DNA from: an uncultured Eubacterium sp.
GTDB taxonomy: Bacteria > Bacillota > Clostridia > Lachnospirales > Lachnospiraceae
Assembly (NCBI GenBank): GCA_910586045.1
Contig: CAJUIH010000015.1
Coordinates: 1 to 42,597, forward strand
DNA length: 42,597 nt
Reading direction: 5' to 3'
A program made the translations under genes and the position numbers. Below the pieces are notes generated by a model. That model did not search any database, was not told where the DNA came from, and saw only the letters and a list, made by a program, of their open reading frames with translations. Shown piece after piece: positions 7,966-16,244 of the stretch (position 1 is the first letter of the stretch; the number at the start of each line of letters is the position of its first letter).

Positions 7966-8970
7966 ATGGCGGATAAGATGAGCGGCCTTCAGAAAGCTGC
8001 AGTGCTTCTGATTGCATTGGGGCCGGAAAAATCAGCGAGTATTTTTAGATACTTAAAAGAAGATGAGATCGAAGAGTTGACGCTGGAGATTGCAAATACA
8101 AGAAGCATTGCGCCGCAGCTAAAGGACGATATCATTAACGAGTTTTACCAGGTTTGTCTGGCACAGCAATACATATCAGAGGGCGGAATCGGCTATGCAA
8201 AGGAACTTTTGGACAAAGCGCTCGGCGAAGACCGTGCACAGCAGGTAATCACAAAGCTGACCGCGTCTTTGCAGGTACGTCCGTTCGAGTTTGTGCGCAA
8301 AACAGACGCAAGCCAGGTTTTGAACTTTATTCAGGATGAACATCCGCAGACGATCGCGATGATCCTGTCTTATCTGTCGCCGAACCAGGCTTCCATGATT
8401 ATCGGCTCGCTGGATCCGGAAAAACAGGCAGATGTAGCGAAGCGTATTGCGATGATGGACCGGACATCGCCGGATGTCATTAAAGAAGTAGAAAGCGTGC
8501 TGGAACGCAAGCTGGCTTCGCTGGCAAATCAGGATTACACAATTGTCGGCGGCGTCGATGCAATTGTAAACATTTTAAATACGGTAGACCGGAGTACAGA
8601 AAAGCATATTATGGAATCGCTCGAAGTCGAAGAGCCGGAATTGGCAGACGAGATCCGCAAGAAGATGTTTGTATTCGAAGATATTCTGCTTCTGGACGAC
8701 CGCGCGATCCAGCGTGTGCTGCGTGATGTGGAAAACAGCGATCTTGCAATTGCACTGAAAGGTTCGAATGAAGAAGTTAAAGGTGCGATTCTTAAGAACC
8801 TGTCGAAACGTCTCGCTGCCATGATCGAGGAAGATATGGAGTTCATGGGCCCTGTACGAATGAAAGATGTGGAAGAAGCGCAGCAAAAGATTGTTGCTGT
8901 CATCCGTAAATTGGAAGATTCCGCAGAGATTGTCATTTCAAGGGGCGGAGGTGACGAAATCGTTGTCTAA
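7966..8970 (+). CDS. fliG: Flagellar motor switch protein FliG
   Basis: FliG forms the upper part of the C ring and contacts MotA to generate torque. The 334-residue protein has three armadillo-like helical domains. The middle domain has DEHPQTIAMILSYL (the EHPQ motif), and the linker before the C-terminal domain has KMFVFEDIL (the MFVF motif). The C-terminal torque helix is rich in alternating charges (DDRAIQRVLRDVENSDLA). ATG 7966 follows GGGGAG by 5 bases; an in-frame TTG four codons earlier is not needed to reach family length. The 3' end overlaps the likely fliH start by 8 bases. Confidence 0.97.
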   Translation: MADKMSGLQKAAVLLIALGPEKSASIFRYLKEDEIEELTLEIANTRSIAPQLKDDIINEFYQVCLAQQYISEGGIGYAKELLDKALGEDRAQQVITKLTASLQVRPFEFVRKTDASQVLNFIQDEHPQTIAMILSYLSPNQASMIIGSLDPEKQADVAKRIAMMDRTSPDVIKEVESVLERKLASLANQDYTIVGGVDAIVNILNTVDRSTEKHIMESLEVEEPELADEIRKKMFVFEDILLLDDRAIQRVLRDVENSDLAIALKGSNEEVKGAILKNLSKRLAAMIEEDMEFMGPVRMKDVEEAQQKIVAVIRKLEDSAEIVISRGGGDEIVV

Positions 8971-9850
8971 TTTGTATAAGAACCAGATTAACCAGCATAA
9001 AAGGGGTATTTATACCCGTGTGATTGATCATAATGAATTGCTGGAACAAAAACTAAGCGCCCTTTCCTTTGAACAGGAGACGAAGCTGCGCAGGCAGCGG
9101 ATGGCAGAAGCCAGGCAGCGCGCGCTGTCTGGCGGTTCCGCAGATGGAGATCCAGCGGATGGAAATGCGGGTCAGCCGCAGCAGGACGGTTTTTCCGAAG
9201 GTCTTTTTGAGGATCCGCTTGCGATTCCGCCAGAGCTGGAGATTGACTATGTCGAACGGGCAAAGGAAAAGGCGGAACGTATTGTATCCAAAGCAACTGC
9301 GGATGCGGAGGTCATATTAAAACGAGCGGCGCAGGAAGCGGAGAATTTAAAAGAGAATGCCAGAAAGCAGGCGGAGGAAAAAGGTTACGCGCAGGCTATG
9401 GAGCGTGTACAAACAGAAGAGTCCAAAATGCGCAGCCAGTTGGAATACATGCGTCAGGAACAGGAACGATCTTATGCCAGGCAGTTAGACGCAATGGAGC
9501 CGGAGTTAATGGATGCGGTTATAGAAGTTTTTGACCGTGTGCTGCGGACAGATTTTGCAAGGCGCAGGAAAATTTTGCTTCATTTAATCCGCCAGACAGT
9601 GCAGCATATCAAAAACAGCCGCGAATTTCGGATTCGGGTTAGTGAAGAAGATTATGAGACGGTATCCGCTGGCAGGGAAGAGATTCTTAAAAAAATCGGC
9701 GGGGACGTGATCCTGGATGTTATTATGGATGAGTCTCTAATACAGGGGCAATGTACGATCGATACAGACGAGGGCATTTTTGAATGCGGGATTGACGCGC
9801 AGTTGGAAAATCTTACAAGAGATTTACGGGCTTTATCCTGCATGAATTAA
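8963..9850 (+). CDS. fliH: Flagellar export ATPase regulator FliH
   Basis: FliH binds FliI as a dimer and ties the ATPase to the export gate and C ring. I place the start at TTG 8963 (product beginning MSNLYKNQIN), since GGAGGTGA ends 8 bases before it and FliH proteins often begin with an SNLxK motif; GTG 8951 is the alternative. The open frame extends further upstream inside fliG but has no family-like sequence there. The 295 residues include a long charged alanine/glutamine-rich coiled coil (about 90-175) and the C-terminal FliH/YscL domain (about 180-295), where DAVIEVFDRVLRTDF and VILDVIMDESLIQGQC are visible. Overlap with fliG suggests translational coupling. Confidence 0.88.
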   Translation: MSNLYKNQINQHKRGIYTRVIDHNELLEQKLSALSFEQETKLRRQRMAEARQRALSGGSADGDPADGNAGQPQQDGFSEGLFEDPLAIPPELEIDYVERAKEKAERIVSKATADAEVILKRAAQEAENLKENARKQAEEKGYAQAMERVQTEESKMRSQLEYMRQEQERSYARQLDAMEPELMDAVIEVFDRVLRTDFARRRKILLHLIRQTVQHIKNSREFRIRVSEEDYETVSAGREEILKKIGGDVILDVIMDESLIQGQCTIDTDEGIFECGIDAQLENLTRDLRALSCMN

Positions 9851-9874
9851 CAGGGTGACAGTGGGGACAGAATC

Positions 9875-11248
9875 GTGAATGGACTGCAAAGTGAAAATAA
9901 AAACAAATTTTACAGCAGCCTGCGTAACAAATACGTTACGTTAGCCGAAAAAAATTATTTTAACCGTTATGGGAAAGTGGCAAAAGTAGTCGGCCTTACG
10001 ATTGAATCCCTTGGGCCGGATGCAAAATTAAAAGATTTATGCAGAATTTTGATTGATCCGGAAAACAGCACGTATGTTATGGCAGAGGTTGTCGGTTTCC
10101 GGGATAAACGCCTATTGCTGATGCCGTTTGAAAATATGGAAGGCATCGGTGTCGGCTGTATTGTGGAAAATACCGGGTATCCATTATCCGTCATGGTCAG
10201 CGACGATTTGCTCGGACATACATTAGATGGTCTGGGCAGGCCGACGGATCTTAGCGACGACGGGGACGGCGGGCAGGAAGTGGTGTCTATACGGCAGCGG
10301 GAATATGCGGTGGAGGCTATGCCGCCGGATCCGATGGCTCGTATTATTATAAATGAAGTGCTTCCGCTTGGCGTAAAAGCGGTGGACGGTTTGATTACCG
10401 TTGGGAAAGGACAGCGAATCGGGATTTTTGCGGGTTCTGGTGTTGGAAAAAGTACGCTGATGGGGATGTTCGCGCGTAATACAAAAGCGGATATCAATGT
10501 GATTGCGCTGATTGGGGAGCGCGGCCGTGAAGTCCGGGAATTTATCGAAAATGACTTGGGCGAAGAGGGGATGAAACGTTCTGTCGTCGTCGTAGCGACT
10601 TCGGATAAACCCGCGCTGATCCGCAACAAAGCGGCAAAGACAGCTACTGCGATTGCGGAATATTTCCGTGATCAGGGGAAAGATGTCCTGCTTATGATGG
10701 ATTCCCTGACCCGATTCTGCATGGCGCAGCGGGAAATCGGACTGGCTTCCGGCGAACCTCCGGTAACCAGGGGGTATCCGCCAAGTATCTATTCGGAATT
10801 GCCCAAACTGTTGGAACGGGCAGGAAATTCGGACCGGGGTTCCATTACCGGATTATATACCGTACTTGTAGACGGGGACGACTTTAATGAGCCGATTACA
10901 GATACGGCCCGAAGTATTTTGGACGGGCACGTGGTATTATCCAGAAAACTGGCGCAGAAAAACCACTATCCCGCTATAGATGTATTGGGCAGCATTTCCA
11001 GATGTATGAGTGCGATCGCGCAAGGAGAACACAAAGAAGCGGCCGGAAAACTCAGAAACGTGCTGGGGACTTACGACGAAGCAGAGGACTTGATTAATAT
11101 CGGTGCGTATAAAAGCGGCTCGAACGTTGCGATTGATTATGCAATTCAGAAAATTAACGCGGTAAACCAGTTCCTGATGCAGGGGACGATGGAAAAATTT
11201 ACATTTGAGGAAATTACACAGCGGCTGGAAGAGATTTTCGCGGGCTGA
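9875..11248 (+). CDS. fliI: Flagellum-specific export ATPase FliI
   Basis: FliI is the F1-beta-like ATPase of flagellar type III export. The 457-residue protein has Walker A GSGVGKST (187-194), Walker B VLLMMDS (271-277), the catalytic-site segment GERGREV (214-220) and the SELPKLLERAG motif shared by type III ATPases. GTG 9875 is used as start, with GGGGA 7 bases upstream. No alternative Met gives a full-length N-terminus. Length is normal. It sits between its partners fliH and fliJ. A small hairpin (GCTGTT 11271-11276 with AACAGC 11288-11293) lies in the 71-base gap to fliJ. Confidence 0.97.
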   Translation: MNGLQSENKNKFYSSLRNKYVTLAEKNYFNRYGKVAKVVGLTIESLGPDAKLKDLCRILIDPENSTYVMAEVVGFRDKRLLLMPFENMEGIGVGCIVENTGYPLSVMVSDDLLGHTLDGLGRPTDLSDDGDGGQEVVSIRQREYAVEAMPPDPMARIIINEVLPLGVKAVDGLITVGKGQRIGIFAGSGVGKSTLMGMFARNTKADINVIALIGERGREVREFIENDLGEEGMKRSVVVVATSDKPALIRNKAAKTATAIAEYFRDQGKDVLLMMDSLTRFCMAQREIGLASGEPPVTRGYPPSIYSELPKLLERAGNSDRGSITGLYTVLVDGDDFNEPITDTARSILDGHVVLSRKLAQKNHYPAIDVLGSISRCMSAIAQGEHKEAAGKLRNVLGTYDEAEDLINIGAYKSGSNVAIDYAIQKINAVNQFLMQGTMEKFTFEEITQRLEEIFAG

Positions 11249-11319
11249 CCGGAAGCGGTGTTGACGCAAAGCTGTTCTAGGGCATAAAACAGCCGCGGGA
11301 ATAATAAAATGGAAAGACG

Positions 11320-11766
11320 ATGGCAAAGTTTATATTTAAGCTGCAGAGCATACTGGATATCAAATTAAAACTGGAAAGCCAGGCAAAGATCGCATACGGG
11401 CAGGCAAATGCAAAGTTAAAAAAAGAAGAAGGCATCTTACAAATGCTGGTGATGCGGCGCTCTTCTTATGAACAGCGTGCGGTGGAATTAGTCAGCGGAA
11501 CGATTAATATCCGTGAGATCCGGGAAAATAAACAGTCGATCGACATTATGAAATCCAAAATCCGGGCGCAGATGATGGTAGTACAGGCAGCGGAAAAGCA
11601 GGTAGAGGCAGCAAGGCTGAAATTAAACGAGGTAATGATCGAGCGCAAGACATTTGAAAAACTGCGGGAGCGGGCATTTGAAGAATTTAAACAGGAAGTC
11701 GCCTATGAAGAGAACCAGGCAGTAAACGAGCTTGTCAGTTATACATATCATGGAGATGCCGAATAG
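11320..11766 (+). CDS. fliJ: Flagellar export chaperone/ATPase stalk protein FliJ
   Basis: FliJ is a coiled-coil stalk that inserts into the FliI ring and helps couple energy to export. The 148-residue protein begins with the family-typical MAKFIFKLQSILDIK and is a charged antiparallel coiled coil almost throughout, without hydrophobic membrane segments. Length is normal. Identification rests on the N-terminal motif, coiled-coil character and position right after fliI. Sequence conservation in this family is low, so position carries much of the weight. Confidence 0.92.
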   Translation: MAKFIFKLQSILDIKLKLESQAKIAYGQANAKLKKEEGILQMLVMRRSSYEQRAVELVSGTINIREIRENKQSIDIMKSKIRAQMMVVQAAEKQVEAARLKLNEVMIERKTFEKLRERAFEEFKQEVAYEENQAVNELVSYTYHGDAE

Positions 11767-11803
11767 GCACAATTAGCAAGCATAATAGGAGGATGAAGCC
11801 GAA

Positions 11804-12649
11804 ATGCCAGAAGAAGCAATGGAAGCACAGCAGGATTCCAAAAAAGCAGAAAAAGAAAGAAAAAAGCAGGAAAAGAAAAAGAAAAAAGAAGCCAAAAAAG
11901 CTGCAAGGCAGGATCAGGAGATGGCGGAAGAACAAGAAACCGTCGGCGGCAAATTAATTGTGGCGCTTGCGACTGTGGCGATTATAGCGATCTGGCTCGG
12001 TATTCTGGCACTGATTGTCCGCCTGGATGTCGGCGGTTTTGGCTCTACCGTACTCCATCCGCTTTTAAAGGATGTGCCGTACGTAAACCGGATCCTGCCG
12101 GAAGTTAAAGAAGAATCGGATAACGACCCGGATCATCCATATACGACACTGGAGGAAGCACTGGCGCAGATCCGGAAACTGGAAAAAGAGCTGGAGACGG
12201 CGCTCCAGTCAGATAAAGACGGGCAGGCAAAAATAGAAGATCTGCGCGCGCAGGTCCGCAAGCTGAAAAAATACAGGGAAAACGAAGCCGAGTTTGAACA
12301 GCTTCGGCAGGATTTTTATGAGGAAGTCGTATTCAGCGACGATGCGCCGGATATTGCGGAATATAAAAAGTTTTATGAAAGGATAGCGCCGGATAACGCG
12401 GAAGTCCTTTATAAAGAAGTTGTCGAGCAGTTGGAGTATGACGAGGATGTAGACCAGTACGTCAAGACATATTCCGCGATGAAACCAAAGGAAGCGGCGT
12501 CCATTTTTGATACGATGACAGATAATTTGTCGCTGGTAAGGAGGATTTTAGAAAAGATGTCTTCCGAAAACAGGGCGAATATTCTGGCGGCGATGAATGA
12601 AGATACCGCGGCAAAACTGACGGAGATGCTGGAGCCGTCTAAAAAATAA
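11804..12649 (+). CDS. ylxF: YlxF/MotE-like membrane protein with MgtE-N-like domain
   Basis: This 281-residue protein lies between fliJ and fliK, the position of ylxF in the B. subtilis fla/che operon. It has a very lysine/glutamate-rich cytoplasmic N-terminus (1-45), one transmembrane helix (about 50-73, LIVALATVAIIAIWLGILAL), an extracellular coiled coil (about 125-170), and a C-terminal helical domain. That domain contains AMKPKEAASIFDTM and NRANILAAMNEDTAAKLTEM, typical of the MgtE N-terminal fold found in MotE-type proteins. MotE in alphaproteobacteria is a periplasmic chaperone for a stator-associated protein; the role in Firmicutes is not settled. A function in hook or stator assembly is only an inference from context. 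Confidence 0.8.
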   Translation: MPEEAMEAQQDSKKAEKERKKQEKKKKKEAKKAARQDQEMAEEQETVGGKLIVALATVAIIAIWLGILALIVRLDVGGFGSTVLHPLLKDVPYVNRILPEVKEESDNDPDHPYTTLEEALAQIRKLEKELETALQSDKDGQAKIEDLRAQVRKLKKYRENEAEFEQLRQDFYEEVVFSDDAPDIAEYKKFYERIAPDNAEVLYKEVVEQLEYDEDVDQYVKTYSAMKPKEAASIFDTMTDNLSLVRRILEKMSSENRANILAAMNEDTAAKLTEMLEPSKK

Positions 12650-12785
12650 CGCGTATCAATTTTCGGTATAATCGGACGGTCAATTCTTGACGGTTCGTTT
12701 ATATAATAAATCAGGCAGGCGAATGCAGCGAAAGGATTTGACCGGCTGCAGAGAGATGCCGAAAATCTAAGAAAGGAGAATAAAG

Positions 12786-14456
12786 ATGGCAGCAATACAA
12801 TTTATGCCGGCGTCTGACCAGACCGGAGCCGTACAGGCCGCAGGCGGAACGTCAGCGGATGCGAAATCGCTCAAGATGCAGGGGATGCAGGCCGCGTTTT
12901 CCAATTATCTGCAGCGGGGTTCCAATGGCGCGCAGACCGCGATACAGCCAAACAAAAATACTGCCGGCCAGGGACAGACGGCGCAGGCGCAGGGAAACAG
13001 CAGCCAGGTACAGCAGCAGTATGAAAGGCAGCAAAGCCAGTCCGCGGTACAGGCCGATAAGGTAAGCGGCCCGTCTAACGATGCTTCCACACTGGATGAG
13101 AACGCTGCTGGTGCAGTCGAAGAGGCGGTGGAAGAAATCACGGAAGCGATTAAGGAAAACCTGGGAGTAGACGAAGAACAGCTTCAGGCAGCAATGGAAC
13201 TGCTTGGCCTGACACAGCAAGACCTGCTGCAGGCACAAAATCTAATTGCTTTGACCGTAGAGCTGACAGGCAGTGAAAATGCTGGAATGATGCTGTTTGA
13301 CGCAAATTTCCAAAACCTGATGCAGGAAGCGTCGGCGATTACAGACGGCTTGTTAAAAGAACTAGGCCTTACGATGGAAGAGTTGATGGGCAAGCTGCAA
13401 AACGCGGACGGCAGCCAGATGGACCATCCGCAGGATCTGACAGGAATCATGGAAGATGCCGCAGCACAAACGCCGGAAACGGTTCCGCAGGCGCCGCAGG
13501 ATACGGCATCGTCACAGACCGCGGGAGGGCAGGCCGAAACGGGATCCGCAGCACAGCAGGCAGCGCAGGCAGGCCAGCCGCAGGAAGCACAGTCTGTACA
13601 GGAAGCAGCCGGCGCGGTACCGAACGAGGAGGCGGCAGCCGTACAGGAAGTACAGGGCCAGCCGCAGGAAGATGCACAGCCGCAGGAAGAAACCGCGAAA
13701 CAGCAGGCAGGCCAGAATACGCAGATGGATACAGAAAATTCGTCTCAGGCAAATCAGCAGGGATCGACAGATCCGGATGGCGAAACGGGGGGACAGCCGT
13801 TTGAAAAGGATGCCGCGCAAAGAAAAGACGTGCGCGAGCAGAATGCGGAAGCGGCAGGCAGCAGGGGGGCGATACAGGATGCACCGCGATTTGATTTTAC
13901 GTCGCACATACAGCAGCCAGGGCCTACAGCGCCGGCAGCGCAGAGTGTTTCCGCGCAGATCCCGATGCCGCAGGTAAATATGCAGGATGTGATTTCACAG
14001 ATTGTAGAATATACAAAAGTCAATCTGTCGGAAGAGGTAAAATCCATTGAGATGCAGTTGAATCCGGAAAACCTCGGCAAGATATATCTGCATGTTTCTG
14101 AAAAACAAGGTACCGTTACCGCACAGATCACGGCGCAGAATGAAAATATGAAAGAAGCCCTGATCCAGCAGGCAGTGCTCTTAAAAGAAACCTTAAACCA
14201 GCAGGGAGTCCGGGTAGACGCAGTAGAAGTATCTGCAGGTACGCACGAATTTGAAAACAATCTGGAACGGGATGCCCACAGCCAGGAAGAGCAGGCAAGG
14301 CAGCAGGAAGAACAAAACAGCAGACGTTCCAGGCGCAGCATTAACTTGCGTGATATGGACGATCTGGACGGCTTGTCCGGCCTGATGTCAGACGAAGAAG
14401 CACTTGTTGCGCGGATTATGCGCGATAACGGCAACAATGTAGACTATCGGGCGTAA
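12786..14456 (+). CDS. fliK: Flagellar hook-length control protein FliK
   Basis: FliK is a secreted ruler that measures the hook and switches export specificity by touching FlhB. The 556-residue protein has a long, low-complexity glutamine/alanine/glutamate-rich N-terminal and central part (about 20-390, densest at 215-375). It ends in a conserved hook-length domain (about 405-490) with SIEMQLNPENLGKIYLHV and the following segments VTAQITAQNENMKEALIQ and LKETLNQQGVRVDAVEVS. The C-terminus is charged and glutamine-rich. Size is on the long side but FliK length varies with hook length. AAAGGAG precedes the ATG at 12786. A 136-base gap before it contains two TATAAT hexamers without good -35 partners. 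Confidence 0.94.
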   Translation: MAAIQFMPASDQTGAVQAAGGTSADAKSLKMQGMQAAFSNYLQRGSNGAQTAIQPNKNTAGQGQTAQAQGNSSQVQQQYERQQSQSAVQADKVSGPSNDASTLDENAAGAVEEAVEEITEAIKENLGVDEEQLQAAMELLGLTQQDLLQAQNLIALTVELTGSENAGMMLFDANFQNLMQEASAITDGLLKELGLTMEELMGKLQNADGSQMDHPQDLTGIMEDAAAQTPETVPQAPQDTASSQTAGGQAETGSAAQQAAQAGQPQEAQSVQEAAGAVPNEEAAAVQEVQGQPQEDAQPQEETAKQQAGQNTQMDTENSSQANQQGSTDPDGETGGQPFEKDAAQRKDVREQNAEAAGSRGAIQDAPRFDFTSHIQQPGPTAPAAQSVSAQIPMPQVNMQDVISQIVEYTKVNLSEEVKSIEMQLNPENLGKIYLHVSEKQGTVTAQITAQNENMKEALIQQAVLLKETLNQQGVRVDAVEVSAGTHEFENNLERDAHSQEEQARQQEEQNSRRSRRSINLRDMDDLDGLSGLMSDEEALVARIMRDNGNNVDYRA

Positions 14457-14480
14457 TTTTTCAGGGAAAGGAGAATACGA

Positions 14481-15419
14481 ATGGCAATCATTCAGGAAAT
14501 CAAAGACGGAAAATTTGTTCAGGATACAACCGAAGAACAAAAAAAGAAGAAAACAGTGAATAACGAAATGGGCCAGGAACAGTTTCTGCAGCTTTTAGTT
14601 GCACAGATGCAGTACCAGGATCCGCTGGAACCAACGAGCAATACGGAATGGGTTGCACAGATGGCGACATTCTCCATGGTAGAATCGTTGAACACGATGC
14701 AAAAATCCATGACGGAACAGTCAGCGAACGGACTGGTTGGCAAATACGTTTTGATCAATACTGGAAACGGTTATGAAAAAGGCAGGGTTGATTACGTAAC
14801 GAAAAAGAACGGGGAGACTGTATTGTCCGTAAATGACGAATTGTATACGCTGGATAAGCTGGATACCATTGCGGATGAAGAATACTACCAAGGCTCCGTA
14901 CTGGCCAACGAATTACAGCAGATGATCAAGCTGCTGCCGGGAGAAGAAAACCTGACCGTAAAGGACGAAGGCCTTTTAAAATCCGCGCGGGAAGCATATG
15001 AGAAGATGACCGATTCCCAAAAACTGTTTGTGGAAAAAGAAGATTTGGATAAGCTGCGTACGCTGGAAACGAAAATGGACGCATTAAAAGCAACCCATTA
15101 TACCGGACTTGTCAGGGATCTTCCATCGGTAAGCGAAATCGAGGCGGCAGACGAGCAGACACTTGCTACGTACAGCAAAAAGCTAGATGAAATTTCGGAA
15201 TTTTACGAAACGATGACGGATGCGCAGAAGAAAAATGTTTCCGAGGATACCGCAAACCGTTTGAGCCAGGCAAAAGCGGCGGTTGAAGAAGCGTCTAAGA
15301 AATTCCAGACAGACCAGCCGTCAGACGAAGAACCGGATGTGGCGGATCTTTTGCAGCAGATCTTAAATGAACTGAAAGGGCAGAAACAGCCGGATGCGGA
15401 TAACACAGAAAGTAACTGA
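14481..15419 (+). CDS. flgD: Flagellar hook assembly protein FlgD with unusual helical-repeat C-terminus
   Basis: FlgD caps the growing hook. Residues 30-75 carry the family signature (EQFLQLLVAQMQYQDPLEP, then MATFSMVESLNTM), and residues 85-130 look like a short beta domain. The rest is atypical. From about 145 the protein is helical and charged, with two related segments, EAYEKMTDSQKLFV (171-184) and EFYETMTDAQKKNV (240-253), each followed by a spacer and a leucine-rich helix. This pattern resembles helical repeats common in Firmicute surface proteins rather than the FlgD Ig/tudor pair. At 312 residues it is about twice B. subtilis FlgD. Product identity is firm; the role of the extension is unknown. 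Confidence 0.92.
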   Translation: MAIIQEIKDGKFVQDTTEEQKKKKTVNNEMGQEQFLQLLVAQMQYQDPLEPTSNTEWVAQMATFSMVESLNTMQKSMTEQSANGLVGKYVLINTGNGYEKGRVDYVTKKNGETVLSVNDELYTLDKLDTIADEEYYQGSVLANELQQMIKLLPGEENLTVKDEGLLKSAREAYEKMTDSQKLFVEKEDLDKLRTLETKMDALKATHYTGLVRDLPSVSEIEAADEQTLATYSKKLDEISEFYETMTDAQKKNVSEDTANRLSQAKAAVEEASKKFQTDQPSDEEPDVADLLQQILNELKGQKQPDADNTESN

Positions 15420-15495
15420 TAACAGGCCGTAGTCTTTGCATGGCGGGCAGGGCACGGAGGCCTTGTTTGGCAGGCATGAGGATGGAGTTGAAGCT

Positions 15496-15897
15496 ATGAA
15501 CGGAATCGAGAAAAAATTCACTTCCATACAACAGATGACGGATCAGTATCTGACGCCAAAAAGCGAAAATACAGCAGATGCAAGACCGCAGATCTCTTTC
15601 GAGGAAGTGCTGAAACAGACACAGGAAACGCAGCATGCAGCAAAACCGCTGAAATTTTCCAAACATGCCGCAATGCGTCTGGAAAACCGCAAGATCAGCC
15701 TTTCCAGGGAGCAAAACGAGCGGTTGGAATCCGGTGTCAGAAAAGCAGGGGAAAAGGGCATTCATGACTCCCTTGTCATCGTCGACTCTCTGGCGTTTAT
15801 TGTAAACGTACCGAATAAAACGGTCGTTACCGCATTGGACAAAAGCGAGACAGGCGAATCAATTTTTACGAATATAGACGGCGCTGTGATTATGTAA
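15496..15897 (+). CDS. TIGR02530-type flagellar operon protein
   Basis: This 133-residue protein sits between flgD and flgE, where Firmicute fla operons often carry a small conserved protein of the TIGR02530 'flagellar operon protein' family. The conserved part is the C-terminal 85 residues, with FSKHAAMRLENRKISL, RKAGEKGIHDSLVIVD and AFIVNVPNKTVVTA, ending in FTNIDGAVIM. The N-terminal 45 residues are polar and variable. ATG 15496 follows GGAG by 8 bases; an in-frame TTG 60 bases upstream has no comparable site. No signal peptide or membrane segment is seen. The biochemical function is not established; position suggests hook assembly. Confidence 0.85.
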   Translation: MNGIEKKFTSIQQMTDQYLTPKSENTADARPQISFEEVLKQTQETQHAAKPLKFSKHAAMRLENRKISLSREQNERLESGVRKAGEKGIHDSLVIVDSLAFIVNVPNKTVVTALDKSETGESIFTNIDGAVIM

Positions 15898-16244
15898 GCC
15901 GGACCTTATGGGGGCTGCGGCTTCTGACTGACAGAGGAAGCCGCACAGCGCCGAAAATAAAATCCGCACAGCGGGATGAAAAAAACAAAAACAGGAAAAC
16001 ACGGGCAACACAGTAATAAAAAGGAAGTAAACAACCGAAATTTAAACGCAAACCAAACAATCTATTACACGTTATTCAAAAAACGAATCTTACAAATATT
16101 GATTGAATATTTAAAAACGCTTATCAAACGCTTAAAAAATACTTATAGAATCATAGAGAAGCTGCCGCGCAGCCGGCAAAATAATTAAAGCCTGCATGCA
16201 GCGGCTGAATCAGGAACAACAAGAAATCAGGAGGATATTTCATT
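15898..16244. other. 347-base AT-rich intergenic region before flgE
   Basis: The first part holds a 9-bp perfect hairpin (15916-15924 with 15937-15945) and a 10-base direct repeat CCGCACAGCG (15941-15950 and 15964-15973). The middle is strongly AT-rich, with a 9-base direct repeat AAACGCTTA (16115-16123 and 16126-16134) and a weak promoter-like pair TTGATT (16099-16104) and TATCAA (16122-16127), 17 bases apart. The end has a palindrome CTGCATGCAG (16192-16201) before the flgE ribosome site. A 70-codon frame at 15976-16188 encodes a lysine/asparagine-rich peptide, but it has no proper ribosome site or recognisable family, so I do not call it a gene. Confidence 0.55.
15916..15945 (+). other. 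RNA hairpin after the TIGR02530-type gene
   Basis: TGCGGCTTC (15916-15924) and GAAGCCGCA (15937-15945) form a perfect 9-bp GC-rich stem with a 12-base loop, 18 bases after the stop codon. No T-tract follows, so it is more likely a message-stabilising or processing structure, or a partial terminator, than a full intrinsic terminator. Confidence 0.55.

Noticed and set aside
12687..12707. TTGACG and TATAAT before fliK as a promoter
   Set aside because: Spacing is only 9 bases, far below the 16-18 needed. A second TATAAT at 12667-12672 has no -35 partner either.
13440..13800. fliK low-complexity region as inserted foreign DNA
   Set aside because: Glutamine/alanine-rich, poorly conserved middle regions are normal for FliK, and both ends of the gene are intact.
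15976..16188. 70-codon frame with a lysine/asparagine-rich product before flgE
   Set aside because: No spaced ribosome site, no family resemblance, and it lies in AT-rich DNA where such frames arise by chance. Kept only as a remark in the intergenic entry.
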